Both the position numbers and the translations under genes were made by a program. Below the pieces are notes generated by a model, which saw only the letters and a program-made list of their open reading frames with translations, was not told the origin of the DNA and ran no database searches. From Rhodobacteraceae bacterium KLH11 (GTDB lineage: Bacteria > Pseudomonadota > Alphaproteobacteria > Rhodobacterales > Rhodobacteraceae), in NCBI GenBank assembly GCA_000158135.1, contig DS999532.1, positions 420,263 through 484,262 of the forward strand: a DNA stretch of 64,000 bases. Direction: 5' to 3'. Positions 26,740 through 35,839 of this stretch are shown here, in pieces (the stretch's first letter is position 1; every line of letters starts with the position of its first letter).

Positions 26740-27573
26740 ATGAAGCTTTCTCGCAGAATGCTCGGGGTAGCCCTGGGCGCGGTCGTGGCGACAGGTATGG
26801 CAACCTCAAGCTGGGCACAAAGCGCGACCCAGGAACTGTCCAGCGAAAGTGTGATTGAAACCATCAAACAGGACGGGGTGATCCGGATTGGGCTGTCGCT
26901 GTTTGTGCCATGGTCCATGCGCGACAAAAATGGTGATCTGATCGGGTTCGAACTGGATGTTGGCCGCCAGTTGGCTAAGGATATGGGGGTTGAGGTCGAA
27001 TTCGTACCCACCGCATGGGACGGAATTATACCTGCGCTTGTGTCGGGCAATTTCGATGTGATTATCTCGGGCATGTCTGTGACAGCACAGCGAAATCTGA
27101 CCATCAACTTTACCGATCCTTATGCCTTTTCCGGCCTTGCGATTCTGGCCAACAAAGAATTGACGACGGGTATGTCGCGTGAAGATCTGAATTCACCTGA
27201 CGTGACTTTCACGGCACGCCGGGGCGCGACACCGGCAACCGTGATTGCAAAGGCCTTTCCCGAAGCCAATTTGCTGTTGTTTGACGAAGACGGGGCGTCC
27301 ACTCAAGAAGTTCTGAACGGCAACGCCCACGCAACAATGGCGTCTCAGCCGACTCCGAACCGAGAGGCGGGACGTCATCCCGAAACATTGGTCGTGTTGG
27401 AAGGTCAGCTTTTTGACCCGCGGGGCGAGGCGTTTGGGATGCGCAAAGGTGACCCGGACGCAATGAACTTTTTCAACAACTGGATCGCGCAGCAATGGCG
27501 GTCTGGTTGGCTGGAAGAGCGTCACGACTATTGGTTCGCCACCGAAGACTGGGCGGATCAGGTCGCACAATAA
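26740..27573 (+). CDS. Amino acid ABC transporter periplasmic substrate-binding protein
   Basis: 277 residues after AAGGAG. The N-terminal signal peptide (LGVALGAVVATGMATSSWAQ) ends near AQS. The family 3 solute-binding core follows: IKQDGVIRIGLSLFVPWSMR, DLIGFELDVGRQLAKDMGVE and ISGMSVTAQRNLTINFTDPY. The ligand cannot be told from sequence; neighbouring genes suggest a methylated or cyclic amino compound. Confidence 0.93.
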   Translation: MKLSRRMLGVALGAVVATGMATSSWAQSATQELSSESVIETIKQDGVIRIGLSLFVPWSMRDKNGDLIGFELDVGRQLAKDMGVEVEFVPTAWDGIIPALVSGNFDVIISGMSVTAQRNLTINFTDPYAFSGLAILANKELTTGMSREDLNSPDVTFTARRGATPATVIAKAFPEANLLLFDEDGASTQEVLNGNAHATMASQPTPNREAGRHPETLVVLEGQLFDPRGEAFGMRKGDPDAMNFFNNWIAQQWRSGWLEERHDYWFATEDWADQVAQ

Positions 27574-27580
27574 TACGATT

Positions 27581-27609
27581 GTTCGGGGACGGCAGCGTCG
27601 TCCCCGAAC
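27581..27609 (+). other. Intercistronic hairpin after the binding-protein gene
   Basis: GTTCGGGGACG and CGTCCCCGAAC form a perfect 11-bp stem with a 7-nt loop. No U-tract follows, so it probably protects the upstream mRNA or partly stops transcription, a usual device for raising binding-protein levels over permease levels. Confidence 0.6.
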
Positions 27610-27628
27610 GTAACGCGGAGCGCGCCCG

Positions 27629-28510
27629 GTGCAGGATTTCCTCAAGAAACTCAAATGGCCCGATTATGTGATCGTGGCGGTGCTGATCGCCTTCTTCGGG
27701 TATATCTGGTTCGCGATCGAGGGGACGCTTAACTATAAATGGCGGTGGGAGCTGATCCCGGGTTACATCATCGGCTGGCATTCGGGGCGCGAGGAATACT
27801 TCGCCAATCTGCTACTGCAAGGTCTTGTGGCAACGGTACGTATCAGCATTTATTCGGGCATTCTGGCCTTGTTGCTGGGTACCATCCTCGGGGTTGCGCG
27901 CTGTTCAGCCAACCTGACGATCCGGATGCTGGCCCGTACCTATCTTGAGTTTCTGCGCAACGTTCCGCCGGTTGTGGTTGTCTTTATCTTTTTCTTTTTC
28001 CTGTCCCAGCAACTCATTGATGCGTTGAATCTGGAACGCTGGGCGCGTGGCATTGCGCGTCAGGAAGACAATCAGATCTGGACCTTCTTTTTCGGCGAAA
28101 TGCGGCGCTTTCCTTCATTGATTTCAGGTGTCATCGTTCTGGCCTTGTTCGAAAGCGCATTTGTTGGCGAAATCGTCCGTGCGGGTATCCAGTCGATCCC
28201 GAAAGGGCAGCGTGAAGCAGCGCGTTCCATCGGTATGAGCCGCCTGCAGGAGTTGCGGTATGTGGTCCTGCCGCAGGCGATGAAAAAGGTGGTGCCGCCG
28301 CTGGCCAACCAGTTCATCTCGTTGATCAAGGACAGCTCAATCCTGTCGCTGATCTCGGTGCAGGAACTGACGTATAAGACCGTCGAGCTGGTTGCCTCGT
28401 CACGGATGATTTTTGAGGCGTGGATCACCACGGCGGCCTTTTATTTTGTCGTGTGTTTCGGTCTCAGCCGTATCTTCGCACGTCTTGAGAAGCGATCTGA
28501 CAAACGATAG
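27629..28510 (+). CDS. Amino acid ABC transporter permease
   Basis: GTG start with GGAG 8 nt upstream; 293 residues. Family features: LLLQGLVATVRISIYSGILA, YLEFLRNVPPVVVVFIFFFF and the EAA loop IPKGQREAARSIGMSRLQEL. It completes the importer; the next gene is convergent 6 bp away. Confidence 0.9.
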   Translation: MQDFLKKLKWPDYVIVAVLIAFFGYIWFAIEGTLNYKWRWELIPGYIIGWHSGREEYFANLLLQGLVATVRISIYSGILALLLGTILGVARCSANLTIRMLARTYLEFLRNVPPVVVVFIFFFFLSQQLIDALNLERWARGIARQEDNQIWTFFFGEMRRFPSLISGVIVLALFESAFVGEIVRAGIQSIPKGQREAARSIGMSRLQELRYVVLPQAMKKVVPPLANQFISLIKDSSILSLISVQELTYKTVELVASSRMIFEAWITTAAFYFVVCFGLSRIFARLEKRSDKR

Positions 28511-28516
28511 GGCCGC

Positions 28517-28834
28517 TCATAACCTGATCTGCACCATCCCGCCCTGAACCCGTGTTTCGAACACCCGCATCGGTCGGGTGGCTGGTGCCGACACGGGTTT
28601 GCCGTCGCGGACATCAAACGCACCCTGATGCAGCGGGCACTCGATAACATGACCGTCAAAATAACCATCGCACAGATCAGCGCCGCCGTGATTGCACAGC
28701 GCCAGCGAAGCATAGAGCCCGCTGGGCGTATCATAGATGGCGATCAGCCGTGTCCCGATCTCGACCCGCGTGACCCAGTTCTGTTCAAGCTCTGATACCC
28801 TGATCGCGTCACGCCATTGTTTGCCTGTTGCCAT
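28517..28834 (-). CDS. Rieske-type 2Fe-2S ferredoxin
   Basis: 105 residues with both Rieske ligand pairs, CNHGGADL and CPLHQGAF, in a small soluble ferredoxin-like protein. It starts 3 bp after the stop of the desaturase-like gene on the same strand. It most likely delivers electrons to that membrane di-iron enzyme or to another oxygenase in the cluster. Confidence 0.88.
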   Translation of the reverse strand: MATGKQWRDAIRVSELEQNWVTRVEIGTRLIAIYDTPSGLYASLALCNHGGADLCDGYFDGHVIECPLHQGAFDVRDGKPVSAPATRPMRVFETRVQGGMVQIRL

Positions 28835-28837
28835 GGC

Positions 28838-29782
28838 TCAGGTCCCGGATTTGCGCTGCATGATCTGGCGCAGAATGTCGCGATGCGCAGCCAGATAGCC
28901 GCCGGTTTCGACAAAGATGTGGTCTTTCAGTTTCTCATGCAGTCGCGGCAGGGCATGAAACGGCACCGAGGACACATAGTGATGCTCGGCATGGTAATTC
29001 ATGTTCCAGCACAGAAATCGCATCGGGGCCGAGACAATATTGGTGCGTGTGTTTTCTGACATCTGCGCGACGGTGGGGCGCCCGACATGTTCCGTCATGC
29101 GAACAAAGCGCATCACTGGCTCGCCCAGAAACAGCGGGATCAGCCAATACCAGATCAGCCCCCACCAGCCGGTCGCGGCCATTGCCACAACGGCGGCCCC
29201 ATAGACAATCAGCATCCGCCGCGCATCCCAGAAGACGGCCTGTTGTTCTACTTTCGGGATAAAGCGCAACTCGGCGTCGCTCAAACGGCCGCAGGCATGC
29301 CGGAACACCTCGGTGAACTTCGCTTTCCAATAGGGCAGGGCCGAGAGATACAGCAGATATTGCCCAAACGTTTCGGGCAAAGGTATCAGTTCAGGATCTT
29401 CCCCGGTCAGTTGGGTATAGGTGTGGTGGTCGCAATGTTCGTAGCGAAAAAACCGGTGGGGCAGGATTATGATCAGCCCGCAAATCTGACCCACAAGATC
29501 GTTCAGCCAGCGGGTCCGAAACACCGTATAATGCACGCATTCGTGCTGTAGCGAGAAGTGATGGACCAGTACGATGCCCTGCAAAAACATTGCTGGCCAG
29601 ATCAGCCAGCTATTCCAGGCCAGCGTAATCAGGGTTGTCGTACAGGCCAGCAACACAACCCACAGCGCCAGATGGCGCAGCCCGGGTCCGTTCGAGCGTT
29701 GCATAAACGCCCTGAGTTCTTCACGAGTCAGTTTTCCTTCGGCCAGTGCCTGAGTCAACGGCGTGACAATCGCTTTTGACAT
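28838..29782 (-). CDS. Fatty acid desaturase-family membrane di-iron oxygenase
   Basis: 314 residues from the ATG at 29782. The three histidine boxes are present: HECVH, HCDHH (in RYEHCDHHTYTQ) and HAEHH (in NYHAEHHYVSS). Membrane segments lie between them (VVLLACTTTLITLAWNSWLIW and later). The family includes desaturases and hydroxylases of non-lipid substrates. Pairing with a Rieske ferredoxin and sitting amid catabolic genes favours a hydroxylase or desaturase acting on a small organic compound; the substrate is not determinable. Confidence 0.85.
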   Translation of the reverse strand: MSKAIVTPLTQALAEGKLTREELRAFMQRSNGPGLRHLALWVVLLACTTTLITLAWNSWLIWPAMFLQGIVLVHHFSLQHECVHYTVFRTRWLNDLVGQICGLIIILPHRFFRYEHCDHHTYTQLTGEDPELIPLPETFGQYLLYLSALPYWKAKFTEVFRHACGRLSDAELRFIPKVEQQAVFWDARRMLIVYGAAVVAMAATGWWGLIWYWLIPLFLGEPVMRFVRMTEHVGRPTVAQMSENTRTNIVSAPMRFLCWNMNYHAEHHYVSSVPFHALPRLHEKLKDHIFVETGGYLAAHRDILRQIMQRKSGT

Positions 29783-29862
29783 GAGAGTTCCATGATTTTG
29801 CCGGAGCGGGGGCGTCGCCCTCTGCGCGTGATCCGGCACCGGAGACGGGAGTGCTCCGCACC

Positions 29863-29888
29863 ATAAGGCCAACTCGGACTGGCCTTAT
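29863..29888. other. Hairpin between the NicX/M29-like and desaturase-like genes
   Basis: ATAAGGCCA and TGGCCTTAT form a perfect 9-bp inverted repeat with an 8-nt loop inside the 140-bp gap. No T-run follows on the minus strand, so it is more likely a processing or attenuation hairpin or a binding site than a terminator. Confidence 0.4.
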
Positions 29889-29922
29889 TAATTCAAGAGT
29901 ATTCCAACAGGATTTGATTCGA

Positions 29923-31008
29923 TCAACCCGCCGCGCGCAACCCGATGTCGGGATCGGGATTGGCAAACAGATCTGCAGCACATGGATGCCGATCCAGAAT
30001 GGAGGGGCCATTGGGCAGCCGTTCGGCGTGAAACACACCATTGTCCCAATAAGCCATGCCATCAACAACGATGGTCGGGTCGATGACATTCCAGCTGATC
30101 TCGCCCGGTGCATAGGCGCCGCAGGTGTGGAAATGCAACAGGCGCGGATTGCCAAAGGCCGAGCCGCCCCAGCGCTCGTAATTCTCGCGCATATCCCAGG
30201 GATAACCGCATCCCGGATGAATGCCCGCATGCCAGGAGTGGACAAAGTCTCGGTCAATACCCAGCTGCGCGGCAACCCTGTCATAATGTGCCTCGGCCCG
30301 GGCCGCATTGGCGGGATCGCCCTCAAACCGGGTCAATCGTCCGTTTTCCATCATCGCAAAGATGGGCCGGTCGAATTCGATCGTGTAGTCATCGTAATAT
30401 TTCGACCCCGTCCCCGTCAGAAAGCTGATCGCGACGCGGCCAGAGAAGCTGTGCGCCGGAACCGGGGTGAAGACCGACATGGGAAACCGCAGGATCGACG
30501 TGTCGCCCGAAGGCCGAAGATTCATCACCGGCCGTCCGCGCACATCCGTACCCAGCGGACAGGTGAGCCGCACATCGCGGGCAGTGTTCAGAACCGCGTT
30601 GATATCAGCCTTGAGCTCCATGAACGCATCATGGTGGCCATTGGAGAACCCTGATCCCAGCATCTCTTTGGTCAAGGCGAAGCTGACGATAATCTTCTTG
30701 CCCTGAGGCATATCGGAAAACCGCAATTGATCACCAAGACGGGCCAGAAACAGGATGATATCAGCAGCCTGAAACCGCGCCAGCAGATCGGGCGACAGAT
30801 GCGGATTGTCAGGGGCAAAGCCGACATCGACCGTATCCACCTCAAGCCCAAGGCTATGGGCGGCCCGGCTGACGATGCCAACACTATCGGCGTCGAAATA
30901 GCCGAATTCCGGCGGCTCATAGGCAACCAGCAACTTGTCACCCGCAGCAGCGCGGGCGCAATTCACCAGCAAATTCCGAGCGCCCCGCTCTGGCGTCATC
31001 TCGGACAT
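29923..31008 (-). CDS. M29-peptidase-fold metalloenzyme, NicX-like
   Basis: I choose the ATG at 31008 (GGAG with 6-nt spacing); 361 residues. The general plan resembles the M29 aminopeptidase fold that also includes 2,5-dihydroxypyridine 5,6-dioxygenase NicX. It has an N-terminal Rossmann-like half (AADIILFLARLGDQLRFSDM) and a C-terminal half rich in possible metal ligands (FVHSWHAGIHPGCGY; LLHFHTCG). The similarity is at pattern level only. With an oxygenase, a Rieske ferredoxin and a divergent LysR around it, ring cleavage or amide hydrolysis in a catabolic route is plausible. Confidence 0.5.
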   Translation of the reverse strand: MSEMTPERGARNLLVNCARAAAGDKLLVAYEPPEFGYFDADSVGIVSRAAHSLGLEVDTVDVGFAPDNPHLSPDLLARFQAADIILFLARLGDQLRFSDMPQGKKIIVSFALTKEMLGSGFSNGHHDAFMELKADINAVLNTARDVRLTCPLGTDVRGRPVMNLRPSGDTSILRFPMSVFTPVPAHSFSGRVAISFLTGTGSKYYDDYTIEFDRPIFAMMENGRLTRFEGDPANAARAEAHYDRVAAQLGIDRDFVHSWHAGIHPGCGYPWDMRENYERWGGSAFGNPRLLHFHTCGAYAPGEISWNVIDPTIVVDGMAYWDNGVFHAERLPNGPSILDRHPCAADLFANPDPDIGLRAAG

Positions 31009-31103
31009 CGTCATCTCCGTATAGCTTGAGGCGTCCAGATTACGGGTCCGGCCTGTTCGCAATCCATTTGAAAGTGATAATGGCAAGCATTAGGATGACT
31101 AAT

Positions 31104-32027
31104 ATGATCTTAAATCTGCCATATTCGGCATTACGCGCCTTTGAGGCTGTGGTGCGCCATTCTGGCTTTTCACCTGCCGCAGATGAGCTTGGGGTCAGTC
31201 AAAGCGCAGTCAGCCAGCATGTCAGAACGCTGGAAGAATGGCTGGGGCGTGCGCTTTTAGTACGTGGCGCGCGCCAGTCACGCCCAACCCGCGAGGGCGA
31301 ACAACTGGCGCGCGCCATTTCTGAGGGGCTGGGGCGCATCTCAGAGGTTTGTACGCACCTGCGTGACAAAAGCCGAAGCGACCGGACCATTGTGATCTCT
31401 TGCCTGCCGGGTTTTGCATTCAACTGGCTGTTCCCAAGACTTATTCACTTTGACCTCGCCCATCCGGACCTTTCGATTTCGATTGCCACCGATACGGGCC
31501 TGCTTCCGTTCTCGGGTGTCGATGCGGATATCGGCATACGCTATGGGAAAGAGCAGTCTTCGGGGCTTCAGGTCGACCTTTTGATGAGCGAACGGCTGTT
31601 TCCTGTCTGTGCGCCTGCGCTCTTGCCCAGGCTGACTACGATCGAGGACTTGTCGCGGCATACATTGTTGGTGGATGAGAACCTTCATCACGGGGCGGCC
31701 AGCCCGACGTGGGAGTTCTGGGCGCGGCAATGTCAGCTGACCCTGCCCGGCTCCTTGCGGACACGCCGTCTGGGGCAAGCGAATATGGTGGTACACGCCG
31801 CTGTCGAAGGGCTGGGCGTGGCGCTGGGGCGTGAACCTTTGGTCATCGACCCTCTGGCACAGGGCAAGCTGGTGCGGCCGTTTCCGCAAATCACCCGGTC
31901 TTTGTTGTCATACTGGCTGGTTCGGCGACCCGAAGCCAAAGACAGCCCCAAGATCAACGAGTTTCTGGGCTGGATTCAGGGCGAAGTAAAAGCGCAGCCC
32001 GCGCTTCCGCCTGCGATTCACGAATGA
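31104..32027 (+). CDS. LysR family transcriptional regulator
   Basis: 307 residues from the ATG at 31104 (AGGA about 8 nt upstream), giving the standard GcvA-like opening LPYSALRAFEAVVRHSGFS. The HTH is AADELGVSQSAVSQHVRTLE. The C-terminal domain is a normal co-inducer module. It is divergent from the NicX-like/desaturase/Rieske genes across 95 bp, so it is the probable regulator of that set. Confidence 0.88.
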   Translation: MILNLPYSALRAFEAVVRHSGFSPAADELGVSQSAVSQHVRTLEEWLGRALLVRGARQSRPTREGEQLARAISEGLGRISEVCTHLRDKSRSDRTIVISCLPGFAFNWLFPRLIHFDLAHPDLSISIATDTGLLPFSGVDADIGIRYGKEQSSGLQVDLLMSERLFPVCAPALLPRLTTIEDLSRHTLLVDENLHHGAASPTWEFWARQCQLTLPGSLRTRRLGQANMVVHAAVEGLGVALGREPLVIDPLAQGKLVRPFPQITRSLLSYWLVRRPEAKDSPKINEFLGWIQGEVKAQPALPPAIHE

Positions 32028-32129
32028 ATTAGCTTGCCTTATACGATGCATTACCATTCCGGCATGGTGAGGCACTGGGCTGATGTCTCATATTGGCGTA
32101 AGCTAACTGACGAAACGGAGAGCTGAAAC

Positions 32130-33179
32130 ATGTACCTGAGGAACTGCTGGTATGTCGCCGCGTGGAGCAAGGATATCGGGCGCGCGTTAAAGGCCGAGAC
32201 CTTTCTGGATGAGAATATCGTTCTGTATCGGCAGGAAGACGGCACACCTGTTGCGTTGGAAGATGCCTGCCCGCACCGCAAGCTGCCCTTGTCCAAAGGC
32301 AATCTGAAGGGTGATCTGGTCGAGTGCGGCTATCACGGGCTGACCTTCGACTGTTCGGGCAAATGCATCGACAGCCCCACGCAGCGCGGCATGACGCCCC
32401 GGCGGGCGGTGGTGCGGTCTTATCCGGTGGTTGACCGCTACAGGCTGCTGTGGATCTGGATGGGCGACCCCGAACTGGCAGACCCGGACAAGATTTTCCC
32501 GATCGAGAACTTTGACAATCCCGGCTGGGGCCTGACCGATGGCGGGGCTATGGATATTGACTGCCATTACCTCTGGGTCTGCGATAACCTGCTGGATCCC
32601 AGCCATGTGGCTTGGGTGCATGTCTCGTCCTTCGCCGGGGCCGGAACCGATGAGGAGCCGCTGAATGTCGAAAAAACCGATCGCGGGGCGGTTGTCTCGC
32701 GCTGGATCGAGAACAAGCCCCCGTCGCCTTACTATGCCAAGCTGGTGGCATTCGACGGCGATTGTGACCGCCTGCAACACTATGAGATGTGCATGCCCGC
32801 GATTGGGGTGAACAAGTCCATCTATACACCTGTCGGGACCGGTGGCTACGACAAGCCCCATGTGGATGAAACCTTCATCAATATCTCATACAACTTTATG
32901 ACCCCGATTGATGAGGACCGCACGCGGTATTTCTGGTTCCAACATCGCAATTCTGACCCGGATAACGCTGAAGTGTCGAAGTTCATGAATGACGGTGCCC
33001 GAATGGCCTTTCTTGAGGATAAAGACGTGCTGGAAGAGGTGCATCGCGGCATGAAACATGCGCGCACGCCGCATATTGATCTGGGTCTCGATGCCGGGGC
33101 CAAGCTGTTTCGCCGGGTTCTTCAGAAAACAATTGACGACGAAACGGTTGCTGCGCCCGCTGATGTCGAACATGCCTGA
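32130..33179 (+). CDS. Rieske aromatic-ring-hydroxylating oxygenase (VanA-like)
   Basis: 349 residues. N-terminal Rieske domain with CPHRKLPL and CGYHGL; catalytic domain with the mononuclear iron ligands in DNLLDPSHVAWVH. The layout and length match the vanillate O-demethylase/phthalate oxygenase type, which often removes methyl groups from O or N. No dedicated reductase lies next to it; the small Rieske protein at 28517 is not a reductase. Confidence 0.88.
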   Translation: MYLRNCWYVAAWSKDIGRALKAETFLDENIVLYRQEDGTPVALEDACPHRKLPLSKGNLKGDLVECGYHGLTFDCSGKCIDSPTQRGMTPRRAVVRSYPVVDRYRLLWIWMGDPELADPDKIFPIENFDNPGWGLTDGGAMDIDCHYLWVCDNLLDPSHVAWVHVSSFAGAGTDEEPLNVEKTDRGAVVSRWIENKPPSPYYAKLVAFDGDCDRLQHYEMCMPAIGVNKSIYTPVGTGGYDKPHVDETFINISYNFMTPIDEDRTRYFWFQHRNSDPDNAEVSKFMNDGARMAFLEDKDVLEEVHRGMKHARTPHIDLGLDAGAKLFRRVLQKTIDDETVAAPADVEHA

Positions 33180-33203
33180 GGACCGCTCAGGCCCCCGCTT
33201 TTC

Positions 33204-33992
33204 TTACGTTGCCTGATAGATCACAGGAAACCGGCCCCCGGCAAAGGGCGCGCCGGGTTTGATCGTGTCATCATGCAGCCACTCGGTCACGCTGTCGCGC
33301 GGCTCATAGGTTGCACCATCAACGGCGAAACGAATGGCATACCCGCGCCTGCGACGGGTCGATGTTCTGTTCCCCATCGCCGAATGCACGGTCATCCCGT
33401 CAAAGGCCAGTGCATCGCCGGGCTCCATTTGTTCGTAGTGGAAGATGTCATAATCGGCCCGGTTGGCTTCGAAATCGGGCATGTCGATGTAGTCGGGGTT
33501 ATCCTGTTCCAGATAGTGCAGGAAGCCCCCCAACTGATCGGTTTTGAACGGGCGGTACTTCGCACCCCACGCGTGCGAGCCACGGACAAACTCCAGTGCG
33601 CCATTGTCAGGGTCAACCGGGTCCAGCGCGATCCAGATTGTCATGATCGGGCCAGCAACCGGCCAGTATGGCTGATCGGTATGCCAGCCCGTCTGGGTTT
33701 GGGTTCCCGGTTCCTTCACAAATATCTGGTCATAGATCAGCGAGGTCCACGGGCTGCCAGCAACCTCGGCGACGCGTTGTCCGATATCCGAAGACAGGCA
33801 GAAATCCTGAAACGCGCCCGGATGTTCGCGCATGTTCTTGTAAGCGAAATAGCGGTTGCCCTTTTTGACTTCAGTGTCGATGGCGCTTTGCAGCCTGTTC
33901 AACCAGTCATTTGACAAGATGTTCTTCAACAGCACCACGCCATCGCGGGCATAGGTGTTTTGAACAGTGCTCAGATCAGTGGTAATTGTCAT
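33204..33992 (-). CDS. Phytanoyl-CoA dioxygenase (PhyH) family Fe(II)/2-oxoglutarate oxygenase
   Basis: 262 residues from the ATG at 33992. The facial triad is visible: HTDQPYW supplies HxD and the distal His lies in GMTVHSAMGN, with a following R-rich segment (RRRRGYAIRF) for 2-oxoglutarate. KEPGTQTQTGWHTD is typical of PhyH-like bacterial hydroxylases, including those acting on N-methylated or amino acid substrates. It is convergent with the Rieske oxygenase gene. Confidence 0.85.
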   Translation of the reverse strand: MTITTDLSTVQNTYARDGVVLLKNILSNDWLNRLQSAIDTEVKKGNRYFAYKNMREHPGAFQDFCLSSDIGQRVAEVAGSPWTSLIYDQIFVKEPGTQTQTGWHTDQPYWPVAGPIMTIWIALDPVDPDNGALEFVRGSHAWGAKYRPFKTDQLGGFLHYLEQDNPDYIDMPDFEANRADYDIFHYEQMEPGDALAFDGMTVHSAMGNRTSTRRRRGYAIRFAVDGATYEPRDSVTEWLHDDTIKPGAPFAGGRFPVIYQAT

Positions 33993-34315
33993 TTTCACGC
34001 ATCCCAAAATGCCGCCTGAGGGTACAGGCGGGTGAAGATACAGGCGCAGCGCGCCCGGGCTTATCCGGCTTCAGGATGTTGGTGAGCTACGGCAGTTCAC
34101 GATGAAGCAGGGCCATTTCGACCGGGCCGACCACTTACCGGCAAGACCCATATAATACTGTGCGGCCCGAAGATGCATGGCCCCAGCCTAGCCATATCCG
34201 GTGGTTTGGGCCAACAAATTTTATTCGCCGCGCCCGGAAACAGGTTAGCGGAGCTTGCATAGTAGTAAATGATTTTATTGAAAATACTTGCCTGGTGGGA
34301 AATAGTATAATCACC
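33993..34315. promoter_or_regulatory. Divergent intergenic region upstream of soxB
   Basis: This AT-richer gap separates the divergent PhyH-like and soxB genes. A perfect TATAAT lies at 34306-34311, only 4 nt before the soxB ATG at 34316, and no Shine-Dalgarno is at proper distance. Either the transcript is almost leaderless or this is not the -10 in use. No coding signal was seen. Confidence 0.4.
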
Positions 34316-35566
34316 ATGCAAAAATACTCGATATTCTCGCTTGCCCGAAACGCGCTGTCGGGGCACCGAAACTGGCCTCTGGCCTGGCGCAGCCCGGCTT
34401 TGAAAGATCGATACGAGGTCATCGTCATCGGGGCAGGGGGGCATGGTCTGGCGACGGCCTATTACCTGGCGAAAGAGTTCGGCATCAGCGATGTGGCCGT
34501 GCTGGAGCGTGGCTGGTTGGGTGGCGGCAATATCGCCCGCAACACGGTGACCATCCGATCGAACTATATGCGGGACGAGTCGATCCCCTTCTATGTCAAA
34601 TCCGTCGCCATGTATGAGGGGCTGACGCAGGAACTGAACTTCAACATGATGCATTCCAAACGCACCATGGTTGATATCGTTCAGACTTGGCCCAAGCTGC
34701 GAGAGCTTCGCCGGCGGCAGTTGGTGATGGACATCTATGGATCAACCTATGAACAGATCACAACGGATGAGGTGCGTCGCCGCATCCCCGCGCTGACGGG
34801 CGGCGGGCCGGATGCCAGGCTTCCGATTATTTGCGGCATGGTCCACACGGATGCGGGCGTCAATCGACATGACGCAGTGGCCTGGGGCTATGCCCGTGCG
34901 GCAGATGCGTTGGGGGTTGAGATTCATCAGCAGACGGCGGTGCAATCCCTGATCCGGGGCGTGGATGGGGCGATTGCGGGTGTTGAAACCAATCGGGGTA
35001 CAGTTCGTGCCGCAAAAGTGGTTGTCGCGGTATCGGGCCATACGACAACGCTGACGGATACGGTCGGGCTGAAACTGCCGTTGCGGACAATGAACCTGAC
35101 CGCATTTGTATCCGAACCGGTGCAGCCTTTGGTCGACGTAATCGTGAACTGCCCGGACAGTGGATTTTACTTCAGCCAGTCCGACAAGGGCGAAATGGTC
35201 ATCGGCGGGGCGCCCGACATGGGGCAAAGCTTTCGGCGCGACATCAAGCAACATGTGTTCGAAGACACGGTAACCGCGATGTTGTCGCTGTTTCCGAGCT
35301 TCAAAAAGCTCAAGCTGATGCGCCAGTGGGGCGGGCATCTGGACATTGCGCATGACGCCTCGCCCATTATGGATCAGACGGATGTGCCCGGCCTGTTTAT
35401 CACCGCCGGTTGGTGGGGCGGATACAAGGCGATCCCTGCGGGCGGCCTGACGCTTGCGCATCTCGTGGCGAAGGGCGCGCCGCATCCCCTGATGTCATCA
35501 TTTACGCTCGATCGCTTCCGGCATCTGGATTTTATCCTCGAAGCCGGAACCACCACAGCGCGATAG
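34316..35566 (+). CDS. soxB: Sarcosine oxidase subunit beta
   Basis: 416 residues, the family length, from the ATG at 34316; the opening YSIFSLARNALSGHRNWPLA fits SoxB N-termini. FAD-binding motif VIVIGAGGHGLATAYYLAKE, then GNIARNTVTIRSNY, typical of heterotetrameric sarcosine oxidase. The C-terminal TAGWWGGYKAIPAGGLTLAH is also conserved. This subunit carries the substrate-oxidising flavins for sarcosine demethylation to glycine, 5,10-methylene-THF and H2O2. First gene of soxBDAG. Confidence 0.96.
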   Translation: MQKYSIFSLARNALSGHRNWPLAWRSPALKDRYEVIVIGAGGHGLATAYYLAKEFGISDVAVLERGWLGGGNIARNTVTIRSNYMRDESIPFYVKSVAMYEGLTQELNFNMMHSKRTMVDIVQTWPKLRELRRRQLVMDIYGSTYEQITTDEVRRRIPALTGGGPDARLPIICGMVHTDAGVNRHDAVAWGYARAADALGVEIHQQTAVQSLIRGVDGAIAGVETNRGTVRAAKVVVAVSGHTTTLTDTVGLKLPLRTMNLTAFVSEPVQPLVDVIVNCPDSGFYFSQSDKGEMVIGGAPDMGQSFRRDIKQHVFEDTVTAMLSLFPSFKKLKLMRQWGGHLDIAHDASPIMDQTDVPGLFITAGWWGGYKAIPAGGLTLAHLVAKGAPHPLMSSFTLDRFRHLDFILEAGTTTAR

Positions 35567-35581
35567 GGAAAGGACAGAACC

Positions 35582-35839
35582 ATGATGCTGATCCCCTGCC
35601 CATTCTGCGGCAAACGGAATGAAAGTGAGTTTATCTTTGGTGGTCCTGTCGGGGCCGACCGCCCTGACCCGAACGCGGCGAGTGATGCGGAATGGGTCGA
35701 ATATCTGACAGTGGTGCCAAACCCGTTGGGGCCGGTGCAGGAAAGGTGGTGGCATGCACGCGGGTGCGGCGAATGGGTGACGATCTGGCGGGATACACGA
35801 ACCCATGACATTGTGAGGGCACCTGATGGCCCAAAGTAA
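35582..35839 (+). CDS. soxD: Sarcosine oxidase subunit delta
   Basis: 85 residues, starting MMLIPCPFCGKRNESEF. The CPFCG knuckle and later HARGCGEWV provide the zinc ligands of the delta subunit, which binds SoxA. It lies 15 bp after soxB and overlaps soxA by 14 bp. Confidence 0.95.
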   Translation: MMLIPCPFCGKRNESEFIFGGPVGADRPDPNAASDAEWVEYLTVVPNPLGPVQERWWHARGCGEWVTIWRDTRTHDIVRAPDGPK

